This document shows positions 8,365 through 17,819 of a stretch of 64,000 nt of DNA, in pieces. Both the position numbers and the translations under genes were made by a program. Position 1 is the stretch's first letter; each line of letters starts with the position of its first letter. The DNA is from Candidatus Saccharimonadota bacterium (GTDB lineage Bacteria; Patescibacteriota; Saccharimonadia; Saccharimonadales; Saccharimonadaceae). The stretch is from the NCBI GenBank assembly GCA_017537745.1, contig JAFYKF010000009.1:62001-126000 (forward strand), in the 5' to 3' direction. The notes beneath the pieces were generated by a model. The model saw nothing but the letters and a program-made list of their open reading frames with translations. It did no database searches and was not told the DNA's origin.

Positions 8365-10206
8365 ATGAAAGAAGATAAAATTCTTGTAGAAATCCCAGCA
8401 TACTGCGACCATGATTTAATTAATACCGTACAAAGCGCAATAGTTCAAGCTGACAATCCCGACCGAGTGCATTTTGCAATATGCTATCAGGACGACGATT
8501 TAACCGACTTAAAACTATTACAAAAAATAAAAAATTGCAAAATTAAACATCTTAAAAAATCCGAAGCAAAGGGTACATGCTATGCCAGATATTTGTGCCA
8601 GAAAATGATTGAAGACGAAAAATATGTATACCAAACCGATTCTCACATGAGATTTACAAAGGGCTGGGACACCAAAATGATAGAACAATTACTTTCGTTA
8701 AAAGATCCGAAAGCGACAATTTCGTATTACCCACCACAATTAAAAGAAGAATTCGAAAAACTTCCAGTCAACGACAAAGTATTCAATATGCCAAGTTCGA
8801 CTAAGCCAATGATAATTGTCGCAAAAAAATTCAGAGAGGATTCTAGCTATTTTCTTTACCCCACCCAAAAATACGTTGAACCAAAACCCAATGGAGAACC
8901 ACTGAAAAGTCCATTTATCTCTGCAAATAATTTTTTCTCTTTTGCTGAAATACATAAAACAATTTTTCACAATCCAAAAATGTTTTGGTTTGGTGACGAA
9001 CTACCAATGGCAATCAGATATTATACGCACGGCTGGAACAACTATTGCCCAAATGAATCTTACATCTATCATAGATACATGCGCAAAGACCGCACAGTCC
9101 CCAGAACCAGAAAAAACGGCTTACAAGAAGAGGAATTGCTGATGGAGCAATTAATTAGGAATAAAACCAAAGATGAATACGGCCTCGGCAAAGAACGCAC
9201 TATAAAACAGTTTGAAGATTATGCAGGCATAGATTTTACTAAAAAAATAGTATACATGAAAGCAGAAATCGGTAATTTTGAAGATAATTCAATGCAAAAC
9301 AGAATCTCATTTTTGCAGTCAAAAGAGTTGCAAAAAAAGAAGCTTTTAAGGAAAAAAGAGAAAATTGAAATAATAGTAATTGACTTACAAGGAAAATATC
9401 AAAAAAGCATTGAAAGTTGTTTAAAGAATAAGGTAAAAAACGACGTCGAATTTATCGTTGGTACAGTAAATCAATTTGAGATAGATGAAAAAATGCAAAA
9501 ACAAAATCACATAAAAAAAATAATTTACTTTGATAAGAACGACAAAGATACACACTATAGTATGATGTTATCAAAATTAACAAAATACTTAAGTAATTGT
9601 TACACAGCGATAATAGACTCGAGCTTTAGATTTGCACCAGAATGGGACAAAAAAATTTGTGAAACAATTAAAGACTGTGGAGAAAACTCCGCCATTACAT
9701 GTTGGGTCACGCGCGCAAACAATAATAATACGAACATATTTTCATACTTAAATGCAGTAAAAATATTCGACAAATTTAATGATTATCTCCCAACGCTCAA
9801 ATTCAGAACTCCGGAAAACTATCACAAAGGAAAATATCCATGCAAAACACCATTCATTGCAGAAGGATTTCTATTTTGTAGTTCCAAAATCCTAAAAAAA
9901 ATTAAGCCTGACCCCAACTTAAGCTACAACGAACAAAAATACATCTATGCAGCAAGATTATGGACGTCAGGAATAGACTTATATTATTCTAAATCATCAT
10001 GTTTTGTCAGAATGACAAATGAAACAGAACTAGACAATGGTACAAAGCACTACGATGTATTGTGCGGTTTAATGGGCAGGAATAATCGTTATAGCGCAGA
10101 GCTAGATAAAGATTATAAATACACACTCGGCGACGCAAGACCGCTATGGGGTTGGTATGATTTCATCGGCTATAACTACGATAACGACCCGGAACTCACA
10201 TTATAA
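8365..10206 (+). CDS. Tandem GlcNAc-transferase-like (GlcN-type) glycosyltransferase
   Basis: A 613-residue protein. The N-terminal half (1-about 340) resembles the UDP-GlcNAc transferase family typified by Skp1 GlcNAc transferase: an opening ILVEIPAYCD strand, a metal-binding DSH (92-94) in TDSHMRF, and an FWFGDELPMAIRYY segment. The second half (about 370-610) repeats the plan with IDSSFRF (about 416) in place of TDSHMRF, then FIAEGFLF and the ARLWTSGIDLYY segment. The second unit has lost the His of the metal site and may be non-catalytic (inference). A longer frame opens at 8179, but ATG 8365 is chosen because TATAAT lies 6 nt upstream and the longer start would overlap the TPR gene. Low GC with AAA/AAT-rich codons. 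Confidence 0.75.
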   Translation: MKEDKILVEIPAYCDHDLINTVQSAIVQADNPDRVHFAICYQDDDLTDLKLLQKIKNCKIKHLKKSEAKGTCYARYLCQKMIEDEKYVYQTDSHMRFTKGWDTKMIEQLLSLKDPKATISYYPPQLKEEFEKLPVNDKVFNMPSSTKPMIIVAKKFREDSSYFLYPTQKYVEPKPNGEPLKSPFISANNFFSFAEIHKTIFHNPKMFWFGDELPMAIRYYTHGWNNYCPNESYIYHRYMRKDRTVPRTRKNGLQEEELLMEQLIRNKTKDEYGLGKERTIKQFEDYAGIDFTKKIVYMKAEIGNFEDNSMQNRISFLQSKELQKKKLLRKKEKIEIIVIDLQGKYQKSIESCLKNKVKNDVEFIVGTVNQFEIDEKMQKQNHIKKIIYFDKNDKDTHYSMMLSKLTKYLSNCYTAIIDSSFRFAPEWDKKICETIKDCGENSAITCWVTRANNNNTNIFSYLNAVKIFDKFNDYLPTLKFRTPENYHKGKYPCKTPFIAEGFLFCSSKILKKIKPDPNLSYNEQKYIYAARLWTSGIDLYYSKSSCFVRMTNETELDNGTKHYDVLCGLMGRNNRYSAELDKDYKYTLGDARPLWGWYDFIGYNYDNDPELTL

Positions 10207-10231
10207 TCTACCATATTTAAACCATTTATGG

Positions 10232-10237
10232 TAAAAT
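10232..10237 (+). promoter_or_regulatory. -10 box of the FISUMP gene at 10245
   Basis: TGGTAAAAT, with TAAAAT at 10232-10237, ends 7 nt before the ATG. No Shine-Dalgarno is visible. Confidence 0.5.
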
Positions 10238-10244
10238 AATAAAT

Positions 10245-11645
10245 ATGAAGTTATCAAGGGCTATTTATAACACACTTGCTATTGGTGCAGTCGTAATTGG
10301 CGTCGCCAATGCAGCAGATCATTCCTTTAGTGCCGAAATAACCAATGCCCTCAGTTCCAGCGTTAATTTGGGCGCCACCATCACACCATCATCAACTATT
10401 GAAATTAGCGCTAACAACGTAGCATTAGAAATTGTTCCAAGTATTAACGGCACATTCAGCAGTGATTATACTACAGTTAGTACTTATACCAATACCGACA
10501 ACACCTGCACGGTCACAATGACCACCAGCTCGACCAATCTGACTTCTGGCAACAATACAATTCCCACCTTAGACTCCGATGTGGCTGAAGCTGATTTCAC
10601 AAATGATCGTTGGGGCTTCCGCGTCGGCACAAGCGGTAATTATCGCGCTGTAGCTGCTAATAATACCATTGCGACATACTCGCAAACTACTGGCTCCACC
10701 AGCCTAGACTCCGACGTTTATTTCGCCGCCAAATTTACAGCTGCCATCAAAGCTGGAAATTATACCGACACAGTTACATTTATTAGCACATGTGCCCCAG
10801 ACCCAGTACCAGCAAGCATCAATAATCTCGTATATATGCAAGAATTCGCAACCTTAACTAGTAGCGAAAAAGCCGAGGTGCTAGATTCCATGACCCTAAA
10901 TCAACAATATCAATTAAAAGACAACCGTGATGAAAAAGACTACTATATTGCCAAACTCGCCGACGGCAATGTCTGGATGACACAAAACCTAGACCATGAT
11001 ATTGTCACTACCACAGACTTCTATACCTATGCCAATACTGATATCGGCCATGGCTCCACGCCAAATACCAATGCCACTTGGACTGCTGATACGGCAACGT
11101 ATGCTACAAATGATACAACTTGGAACTATACTACTGATGAACCAGAATCCTATGATCCGGGAAACCTCTGCTGGAATGGCACCATCCGAAATGATTATAA
11201 TGGCACAATCGCTACCGATACTGTAGCTTGCGGTAACGACAAGCACTATCATATTGGCAACTACTACAACTGGACTGCTGCTGTAGCTATGAATGATAGT
11301 AGTTCATATACTACAAATTTAACTGATGTAGATCAATCCATCTGTCCTGCCGGTTGGAGACTTCCAACGTTAAGTGGCAATAAATCCTATGCCAACTTAG
11401 TCACAACACTTAGCCTAACTTCTGGCGCTTCCGGCAATGTTCAATCCGCGCCAACGTATTTCGTGTATGGTGGGCTCTGGTACGGTGCGTCCCACTACGT
11501 TGGCGGGAGCGGCTACCACTGGTCTTCTGTAGTTAACGAAGCCAGCCGCGCGTATGACTTCGGCTTCGATAAGGTTGGCTATTTGTACCCCCAGGGCCAC
11601 GACGGTCGCGGCTACGGCATTTCGGTACGCTGTGTTGCTCGTTAG
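10245..11645 (+). CDS. Secreted FISUMP-domain surface protein
   Basis: A 466-residue protein with a signal peptide (about 1-24, cleavage near ANAADHS). Residues about 25-190 form the N-terminal beta module shared by the surface proteins in this window (NDRWGFRVG and a closing YTDTVTFI strand). Residues about 192-466 form a FISUMP domain (Fibrobacter succinogenes major paralogous domain): VYMQEF, QLKDNRDEKDYYIAKLADGNVWMTQNLDHD, then CPAGWRLPT and a C-terminal ISVRCVAR. The domain's molecular role is not established; it is typically extracellular. No sorting signal or other anchor is seen at the C terminus. Confidence 0.88.
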   Translation: MKLSRAIYNTLAIGAVVIGVANAADHSFSAEITNALSSSVNLGATITPSSTIEISANNVALEIVPSINGTFSSDYTTVSTYTNTDNTCTVTMTTSSTNLTSGNNTIPTLDSDVAEADFTNDRWGFRVGTSGNYRAVAANNTIATYSQTTGSTSLDSDVYFAAKFTAAIKAGNYTDTVTFISTCAPDPVPASINNLVYMQEFATLTSSEKAEVLDSMTLNQQYQLKDNRDEKDYYIAKLADGNVWMTQNLDHDIVTTTDFYTYANTDIGHGSTPNTNATWTADTATYATNDTTWNYTTDEPESYDPGNLCWNGTIRNDYNGTIATDTVACGNDKHYHIGNYYNWTAAVAMNDSSSYTTNLTDVDQSICPAGWRLPTLSGNKSYANLVTTLSLTSGASGNVQSAPTYFVYGGLWYGASHYVGGSGYHWSSVVNEASRAYDFGFDKVGYLYPQGHDGRGYGISVRCVAR

Positions 11646-11668
11646 TAAAAAGACCATTTACTACATTT

Positions 11669-12331
11669 TCACATCAAATCTGCCACCAAATGTAATTTCA
11701 CATGCCCATTATTTGAAATCGCCTCGTAACACGCCAGAAACTTCGGGATTTTATTCAAAAAAACATCTTTCTCAGTTTTAAAATAAGACTTATATAATAT
11801 TTCAATCGCTGCACCAACCACATTAAGCGCATAGGCCCGCACACCTTCTTTTTTCTTAGATACTTCTTCCGCCAGCGCAGGTAATTCAGTCGGCTTCGCT
11901 ACTACCAACCGTCGCGCAACATCAAGCACCTTTTTATCTGCTTCTACTGCCGAATCAAGCGATCGCGCCTCCTTCAAAAAATATACCGCCGAACGCGATA
12001 GAATCGTCGGCAACAATTGACTCGGCGCATCTGTCACCAAGACAAAATGCACTTTCTCCCCAGGCTCCTCTAGATTTTTTAACATTGCATTTGCCGCCTC
12101 AATCCCTAACGTCTCTGCTGGCCGAATCAAAACAAAAACATCACTAGTCTGCCTTACCGATAGCCGACCCAACACGTCTCGCACCTGTTCAATCGTTATT
12201 ACCGACTTAGTATCAGGTGCCAAAATCAAAGCATTTTTAATCGAAACTTCTTTATTTGAGGGCACCACAAAAACTGCACAACCTACTTTAGAAGCAATAC
12301 TAGCTATTTCGTCAACCGAATTAAAAAACAT
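11669..12331 (-). CDS. holB: DNA polymerase III delta'-like subunit
   Basis: A 220-residue AAA+-like protein, shorter than typical delta' (300-plus). The segment IEAANAMLKNLEEPGEKVHFVLVTDAPSQLLPTILSRS contains the sensor 1 region and the SRx motif that supplies the arginine finger in clamp-loader subunits. No Walker A P-loop is visible, as expected for delta'. The start at 12331 (MFFNSVDE) overlaps the end of the RluA-family gene by 11 bp; a start at 12379 would add 16 residues not resembling the family. It ends in TGA, evidence that UGA is a stop codon here. Confidence 0.75.
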   Translation of the reverse strand: MFFNSVDEIASIASKVGCAVFVVPSNKEVSIKNALILAPDTKSVITIEQVRDVLGRLSVRQTSDVFVLIRPAETLGIEAANAMLKNLEEPGEKVHFVLVTDAPSQLLPTILSRSAVYFLKEARSLDSAVEADKKVLDVARRLVVAKPTELPALAEEVSKKKEGVRAYALNVVGAAIEILYKSYFKTEKDVFLNKIPKFLACYEAISNNGHVKLHLVADLM

Positions 12332-13199
12332 CGTTGAATTTCTCCGGCATTGGCGCAGTAAAAGTCCGTCGCTCGCCACCCGGCAAAGTAATTTCTAGCT
12401 CCGTCGCATGTAAACACAATCTTTCAAATGGCTCACCATCATAGACCTTATCACCTACAATCGGATGACCAATGTATTTCATATGTACCCGAAGCTGGTG
12501 CGTCCGACCCGTTGTCGGCCTAAGCTCTAACAGCGAATGCTTACCGTCGGTCTTTAATACCTTATAAAAAGTCTCGCTCGGCTTCCCATTTGCATCAATC
12601 AAAAAAGTTGTTGGTCGTTTAAGATTCCGAATTATCGGCAAATCCAAACGCGCTTCGTTGAGCTTCGGTTGACCCGAAACAACCGCAAGATATTTCTTAT
12701 GCGCTTTGCGGTCTTGAAATTGTCGCCTCAAATACGATTGTGTTTTTTCATTCTTAGCCAAAATAATTACACCAGAAGTATCGCGATCTAACCGATGCAC
12801 AATCATCCCATACTGAGCAAGCGTCGCTTCAGGACAATACTGCCCCTTAAACTCAGATAACAATCCAGCCGGTTTATCAACCACTAACACATTGTCATCT
12901 TCATAAATCACTCGTGGTTTCAAATCAGTTTTTTGCAACTCATCCGGCACGACCAAATCAATATATACACCATCTTCAAAAGTCGCAGAGGGTTTTGTTA
13001 CTAATTCCCCATCCACTTTCACAAAACCATTCTTAATAAACTTCTGCAAAGTCGAACGATTATAGCTTTTATAAATCTCCGCCAAAATCAAATCGAGACG
13101 CTTCTTTGCGGGCTTTTCCTGCTCAACATTCAACACTTTATCGCCATTAATCACACGTGACATCTCTGGCTTGCTAAACTTTTTCCCCGTCCGTATCAT
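12321..13199 (-). CDS. RluA-family 23S rRNA pseudouridine synthase
   Basis: A 292-residue protein. An S4 RNA-binding domain (about 33-90, KKRLDLILAEIYKSYNRSTLQ) precedes the catalytic domain with HRLDRDTSG (135-143), where the first Asp (138) is the catalytic residue, and the later RTHQLRVHMKYIGHPIVGD motif. It isomerises uridine to pseudouridine in large-subunit rRNA or tRNA; the RluC/RluD group is most likely. It starts 1 nt after the trpS stop (TAATATG), so translation is probably coupled. Confidence 0.9.
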   Translation of the reverse strand: MIRTGKKFSKPEMSRVINGDKVLNVEQEKPAKKRLDLILAEIYKSYNRSTLQKFIKNGFVKVDGELVTKPSATFEDGVYIDLVVPDELQKTDLKPRVIYEDDNVLVVDKPAGLLSEFKGQYCPEATLAQYGMIVHRLDRDTSGVIILAKNEKTQSYLRRQFQDRKAHKKYLAVVSGQPKLNEARLDLPIIRNLKRPTTFLIDANGKPSETFYKVLKTDGKHSLLELRPTTGRTHQLRVHMKYIGHPIVGDKVYDGEPFERLCLHATELEITLPGGERRTFTAPMPEKFNDVF

Positions 13200-13200
13200 A

Positions 13201-14211
13201 TTATCTTAGTCCAAAAGCCTTTTGTACTTCAAGTAACTTAGCATTTGCTATCTTGTTAGCATATTCTTCACCTTCTTCAAGCAAAGTAAGCACTTGTTCA
13301 TCAGAAATCGCAGCCAATCGCTCTTGAAATTCCGCCAGCATCGTCGAAACACTTGAAGCAACTTGCTTCTTTAATTCGCCATAACGCGTATCACCAGACC
13401 ACTTCGCCACTACATCATCGAGTGGTACATCAGTCACCAAAGATTCAATCACGAGCAAGTTTGAAATACCTGGCTGTCCCCACATGTCAAATTTCACTTT
13501 CCCTAACGAATCCGTCGTCGCCGACATAATCTTTTTTGCCGCCTTTTCCGGCGCATCATCAAGCATAATCTTTGAATTTTCAGCCTTAGTCGACTTGCTC
13601 ATTTTCTTCTCAGGATTTAATAAATCGCGAATCCGAATGCCCTGGTCCACTTCCATAAACTTCACCTGCTCAGCAGTATTCTCAGGCACCACAAAAATCT
13701 CACCAAATCGATTATTAAACCGCATCGCCAAGTTCCGCGTTAGTTCGATGTGCTGGAATTGGTCTTCACCAAGTGGAATATATTGCGCCGAATAAAGCAA
13801 AATATCCGCCGCCATCAAAACAGGGTAATCAAAAATACCAACATTACACGAAGCCTTGCCCTCGGATTTTTCTTTATACTGCGTCATTCGCCCCATCTCA
13901 CCCATCGTGGCAATACAGTTAAGAATCCAACACAGTTCCGAATGTGCCGGCACATGACTCTGCCGATAAATATGCACATTCCTGTTCAGCTCCAACCCAG
14001 AAGCAAGATAGTATTTAAGTGAACGAATTGTGTTAGCGTGCAAATTACCATCCACATCCGAAATAATCGAGTGCAAATCCGGCACAAAAATATTTACATT
14101 CATTTCTTTGGAGTGCTTATTTGCTAACCTCACCATCGGCAACAGTGCACCAAGATAATTACCCAAAGTTAATTCTGAATTTGCTCTTATCCCTGTTAAA
14201 ATCGTTTTCAT
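13201..14211 (-). CDS. trpS: Tryptophanyl-tRNA synthetase
   Basis: A 336-residue class Ic synthetase of normal length. The HIGH-like motif is TLGNYLGAL (15-23), followed by GEDQFQHIELTR and the KMSKS loop KKMSKSTKAEN (about 199-209). It charges tRNA-Trp in the cytoplasm. It is the first gene of a trpS-rluA-holB unit and has a leaderless-type start with TGGTAAAAT ending 6 nt upstream of the ATG. Confidence 0.97.
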   Translation of the reverse strand: MKTILTGIRANSELTLGNYLGALLPMVRLANKHSKEMNVNIFVPDLHSIISDVDGNLHANTIRSLKYYLASGLELNRNVHIYRQSHVPAHSELCWILNCIATMGEMGRMTQYKEKSEGKASCNVGIFDYPVLMAADILLYSAQYIPLGEDQFQHIELTRNLAMRFNNRFGEIFVVPENTAEQVKFMEVDQGIRIRDLLNPEKKMSKSTKAENSKIMLDDAPEKAAKKIMSATTDSLGKVKFDMWGQPGISNLLVIESLVTDVPLDDVVAKWSGDTRYGELKKQVASSVSTMLAEFQERLAAISDEQVLTLLEEGEEYANKIANAKLLEVQKAFGLR

Positions 14212-14217
14212 ACTTCC

Positions 14218-14223
14218 ATTTTA
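14218..14223 (-). promoter_or_regulatory. -10 box of trpS
   Basis: TGGTAAAAT on the minus strand (TAAAAT 14218-14223) ends 6 nt before the trpS ATG. The intervening GGAAGT is too close to the start to be a Shine-Dalgarno. Confidence 0.5.
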
Positions 14224-14298
14224 CCACATTTTATGATAAAATAAAAACACACGTGCTAGCCTAAAAACTAAACGCTAGACGCGAATACTATTATGAAC

Positions 14299-14374
14299 GG
14301 GGCGTTAGCTCAGCTGATAGAGCGCGGCATTCGCATTGCCGAGGTCGCGGGTTTGATTCCCGCACGCTCCACCA
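14299..14374 (+). tRNA. tRNA-Ala(CGC)
   Basis: Acceptor GGGGCGT/ACGCTCC carries the G3:U70 wobble that identifies alanine tRNAs. Anticodon stem CGGCA/TGCCG with loop TTCGCAT (anticodon CGC), T arm GCGGG-TTTGATT-CCCGC, discriminator A and encoded CCA. It reads GCG. Confidence 0.95.
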
Positions 14375-14375
14375 C

Positions 14376-14394
14376 AGCCATGATGGCTTTTTTT
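14376..14394 (+). terminator. Terminator after tRNA-Ala(CGC)
   Basis: AGCCA-TGA-TGGCT hairpin followed by seven T, starting 1 nt after the encoded CCA. Confidence 0.75.
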
Positions 14395-14454
14395 AATTGT
14401 CAAAATTGTGGAAAAAATTGTTATGTTTTTTTAACACAAAACGAAAAAGTGTGT

Positions 14455-14460
14455 TATAAT
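14455..14460 (+). promoter_or_regulatory. Extended -10 of the 1102-aa FISUMP gene
   Basis: GTGTTATAAT, with TATAAT at 14455-14460, is an extended -10. The leader is about 18 nt and carries AAAGG as a Shine-Dalgarno before ATG 14485. Confidence 0.55.
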
Positions 14461-14484
14461 AGAGAGCATAAAGGTCATACATAA

Positions 14485-17400
14485 ATGGAAGTGTTTAGAA
14501 ACAATTGTTGTTTCGTTGATGCGGAACATAAAAATATTCAAAAAAATGGCAACTGTTTAAAAAAACAAATTGTCATTACTCGTATAACACGATCAACTGG
14601 GATTACGTCCATTTTGATACTAATTCTATTATCACTTGCTACAATTAATCCAATATATATTAAATCAGAATATGCCGAAGCCACAACCGGTACAGCCACA
14701 GAGTCAATGCTGACATTTAATAGCACCAGCACCACAGCTTCTGTAAATTTAGCAATCAGCTCCAAAACTGGTACTTTTGCCACAAGTGGCACAAACGAAA
14801 AAGCAGCGTTTAGCATCAGCACCAACAACTACACCGGCTACACACTTACTCTAAAATCAACCGGCAGCGACACAAATCTAACAAGTAATGATAATAATTC
14901 AATTACCACGTTACCATCTTCCACCACCTACGATGTCTTTTCATCATCCGAAGCCACCGGACAAACCCTAAACAACAGGTGGGGATTCATTCCAAACTAC
15001 TATAATTCAATTGCCAACACCACCAATTATTATCCAGCGCCCACAAGCTCTGATGTCGCCGTCATAAATAGCACCATTGAAGCAAACAGCGTAGATGGTA
15101 TCAGCAATGCAGATACATATACTATCGGGCTAGGAATTAGAGCAAACTACGCTAGCGCAGCTGGAACATACACCAATGATACTTTTATACTAGAATACAT
15201 TGCCAATCCAATTACATATAGTATCACGTTTAGCGACAACACTAGTGACAGCACAGTAGCTAATTTACCAAGCACCATGAGTAGTAGCACACTGCAAACC
15301 AGCGTAACGCTACCCAGTGCAGCACCAACAAGAACCGGTTATACATTTAACAAATGGTGTCTCGGCACCGTGTCCGACAACGGAACAACCTGCACTGGTA
15401 CAGAATATGTTAGTAGCGCCAGCTTTGGCATCGATCAAACTATTGATAATACAAATATAACACTATATGCAACATGGACTCTTAATTGTATCGCCCTTCC
15501 ATCTGGCACTGGTATTATGCAAACCTACACGATCACACCAGAAGTTTTAGCAAGCGTATGTGAAGGTTCCTCCACAACCTTAACAGACCGTCGCGACAAT
15601 AATACCTACACAGTAACTAAAATTCAAGGCACGCTCTGGATGACCCAAAATCTTCGCATCACGGGCGTAGTTTCATCCCTAGACTCAAATTTTACTACAT
15701 ATGACAGTGTAAACGTCTGTAAAAGTGATTTAACTTCCGGTAACAGCTACACCGAACCAAGGTGTCACGATTCCGGCAATAATACAAATGGTGTCTGGTA
15801 TAACTATGCTGCAGCATCAGCCGAAACAATCGTCGGCGATACAAACAACACGACAACTAAAGAAGATATCTGTCCAGCTGGTTGGAGATTGCCAGATTAC
15901 AACACCAACAACACGGCAGGTTCTATTAATAGTTTATTCGTAACGTCTGCAGCATCAACTGATTATTTCACACCAGTTGCCGGTGGCTACTATGGGGACG
16001 AGACGCTCAATAATACAAGCTACGGTTTATGGTGGTCCAATGCCGCAAATGATTCCATCAATCGTTATTATTTGTATTCTAATGGCAACAGCCTCACCAT
16101 CAACGTCAATGATGGACGACGATATGACGGATTCTATATCCGCTGCGTCTTAGAGACCCGCACCATTGAAGATATCACTTATATGCAAGACATTACACCA
16201 AGAATCATTGCAAACACACCAGCTGGAACCGCCACAACTCTGCTAGACAATCGCGACAACAAAGAATACAACGTTGCTAAGCTCGCAGACGACAACATCT
16301 GGATGACACAGAATCTAGATCACGATATTGTTACAACAAACGGCTTCTATACCTTTGCCAATACCGATCTTGGTCACGGCTCAACGCCAAACACCTCTGC
16401 CACCTGGACCGCCAATACTGCTACCTATGCCACCGACGATACGACTTGGAATTACAGGACGAACGAGCCAGAATCTTATAATCCAGGAGACCTTTGTTGG
16501 AATGGCACTCTAGGAAACTACAACTTAACAACTGGCACCACAGCTTGTGGCAACGACAAGCATATGCACATTGGTAACTACTACAACTGGACCGCCGCAG
16601 TGGCCATGAATAATTCCTCAAGTTACACCACAGGCGAAGAAGATGTAGATCAATCCATCTGCCCTGCTGGCTGGAGACTCCCAACTCTTGATGGTGACAA
16701 ATCCTACGATAACTTAGTTACAACACTTGGTCTAACCCCCGGTACTTCAGGCAATATCCAAAACGCACCAGCATATTTTGTGTATGGCGGCGAAAGGTCC
16801 GGTTCATCCGGCGTCGTTGGTGGGCGCGGCAATTACTGGTCTTCTGTAATTAGCGATAACAGCTACGCGTATGAATTAGGCTTTGATAGCAACGACAGCA
16901 TAAGTACCATCATCCGTCGCTACTACGGCATTTCAATACGCTGTGTAGCTCGCACCAAAACCATCAAAAACCTCGTATATATGCAAGACTTTTCCACGCT
17001 CACATCAAGTGAAAAAACAGATATACTTAATTACATGACAACAAACACCCAATATCAACTAAAAGACAACCGCGACGGGAAGGCCTATTACGTTGCCAAG
17101 CTCGCAGACGGCAACATCTGGATGACGCAAAATCTCGACCATGATATTGTTACCACTACAGATTTTTATACCCCACAAAATACAGATATCCAATCCAACT
17201 GGACTGCGTCTATAGCAACCTACGCTTCCAACACGACAACGTGGGCTTTGCATGGCTCAACTCCAACAGGATATGACGTACCACAGTCTTATGATCCAGG
17301 AGATGTCTGTTGGAATGGAGCTATTAGGAATGATTGGAATGGAACTATCGCCTCAGAAACCACAGTCTGCGACAATAATAGACACTATCAAATAGGTAAT

Positions 17401-17793
17401 TATTATAATTTAAATGCAGCCTTTGCGATGAACACCAATCATAGCTATGATGCAATTGGAACTAGGATTAATCAATCTATTTGTCCTGCCGGTTGGCGCC
17501 TCCCTGCTAATAGCGGGGACCAATCCTACGAAAGCCTTGTTGCTAATCTCAATCTTACTGCTGGGAATTCCGGGAACATTCACGCCTCGCCAACATATTT
17601 TACATATACCGGTACATGGAACGGCTATTCGTCATCTACAAGCGCCCGTGGCTTCTATTGGTCCAACGAAATCTATGATCAAAGTGGTACAGACATATTA
17701 TACTTTGACAAAGATGGCAACATCATCGAAGAGGGTTTGGGAATGCATCAAGAAAATACATCAGGCACCCCTATACGTTGCATGGTTAGATAA
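14485..17793 (+). CDS. Secreted surface protein with three FISUMP domains
   Basis: An 1102-residue protein. A 30-residue N-terminal extension precedes a hydrophobic signal segment (about 33-60). Residues about 65-245 are the shared N-terminal beta module (NYTGYTLTLKSTGS, NNRWGFIPNYYN). One InlB-type repeat follows (about 245-335, GYTFNKWC...YATW). Then come three FISUMP domains at about 342-555, 558-824 and 826-1102, each with a RDN...WMTQNL core and CPAGWRLP. The second domain is close to the single domain of the 10245 gene, so recent duplication or conversion between the two loci is likely. Probably an extracellular adhesin or ligand-binding protein. Confidence 0.88.
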   Translation: MEVFRNNCCFVDAEHKNIQKNGNCLKKQIVITRITRSTGITSILILILLSLATINPIYIKSEYAEATTGTATESMLTFNSTSTTASVNLAISSKTGTFATSGTNEKAAFSISTNNYTGYTLTLKSTGSDTNLTSNDNNSITTLPSSTTYDVFSSSEATGQTLNNRWGFIPNYYNSIANTTNYYPAPTSSDVAVINSTIEANSVDGISNADTYTIGLGIRANYASAAGTYTNDTFILEYIANPITYSITFSDNTSDSTVANLPSTMSSSTLQTSVTLPSAAPTRTGYTFNKWCLGTVSDNGTTCTGTEYVSSASFGIDQTIDNTNITLYATWTLNCIALPSGTGIMQTYTITPEVLASVCEGSSTTLTDRRDNNTYTVTKIQGTLWMTQNLRITGVVSSLDSNFTTYDSVNVCKSDLTSGNSYTEPRCHDSGNNTNGVWYNYAAASAETIVGDTNNTTTKEDICPAGWRLPDYNTNNTAGSINSLFVTSAASTDYFTPVAGGYYGDETLNNTSYGLWWSNAANDSINRYYLYSNGNSLTINVNDGRRYDGFYIRCVLETRTIEDITYMQDITPRIIANTPAGTATTLLDNRDNKEYNVAKLADDNIWMTQNLDHDIVTTNGFYTFANTDLGHGSTPNTSATWTANTATYATDDTTWNYRTNEPESYNPGDLCWNGTLGNYNLTTGTTACGNDKHMHIGNYYNWTAAVAMNNSSSYTTGEEDVDQSICPAGWRLPTLDGDKSYDNLVTTLGLTPGTSGNIQNAPAYFVYGGERSGSSGVVGGRGNYWSSVISDNSYAYELGFDSNDSISTIIRRYYGISIRCVARTKTIKNLVYMQDFSTLTSSEKTDILNYMTTNTQYQLKDNRDGKAYYVAKLADGNIWMTQNLDHDIVTTTDFYTPQNTDIQSNWTASIATYASNTTTWALHGSTPTGYDVPQSYDPGDVCWNGAIRNDWNGTIASETTVCDNNRHYQIGNYYNLNAAFAMNTNHSYDAIGTRINQSICPAGWRLPANSGDQSYESLVANLNLTAGNSGNIHASPTYFTYTGTWNGYSSSTSARGFYWSNEIYDQSGTDILYFDKDGNIIEEGLGMHQENTSGTPIRCMVR

Positions 17794-17819
17794 AATACTG
17801 AACGATATTAAAACTTAAA

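Noticed and set aside
11669-11680. UGA recoded as glycine
   Set aside because: TGA ends the holB-like and SpoU-family genes at the expected family lengths, and conserved glycines use GGN codons.
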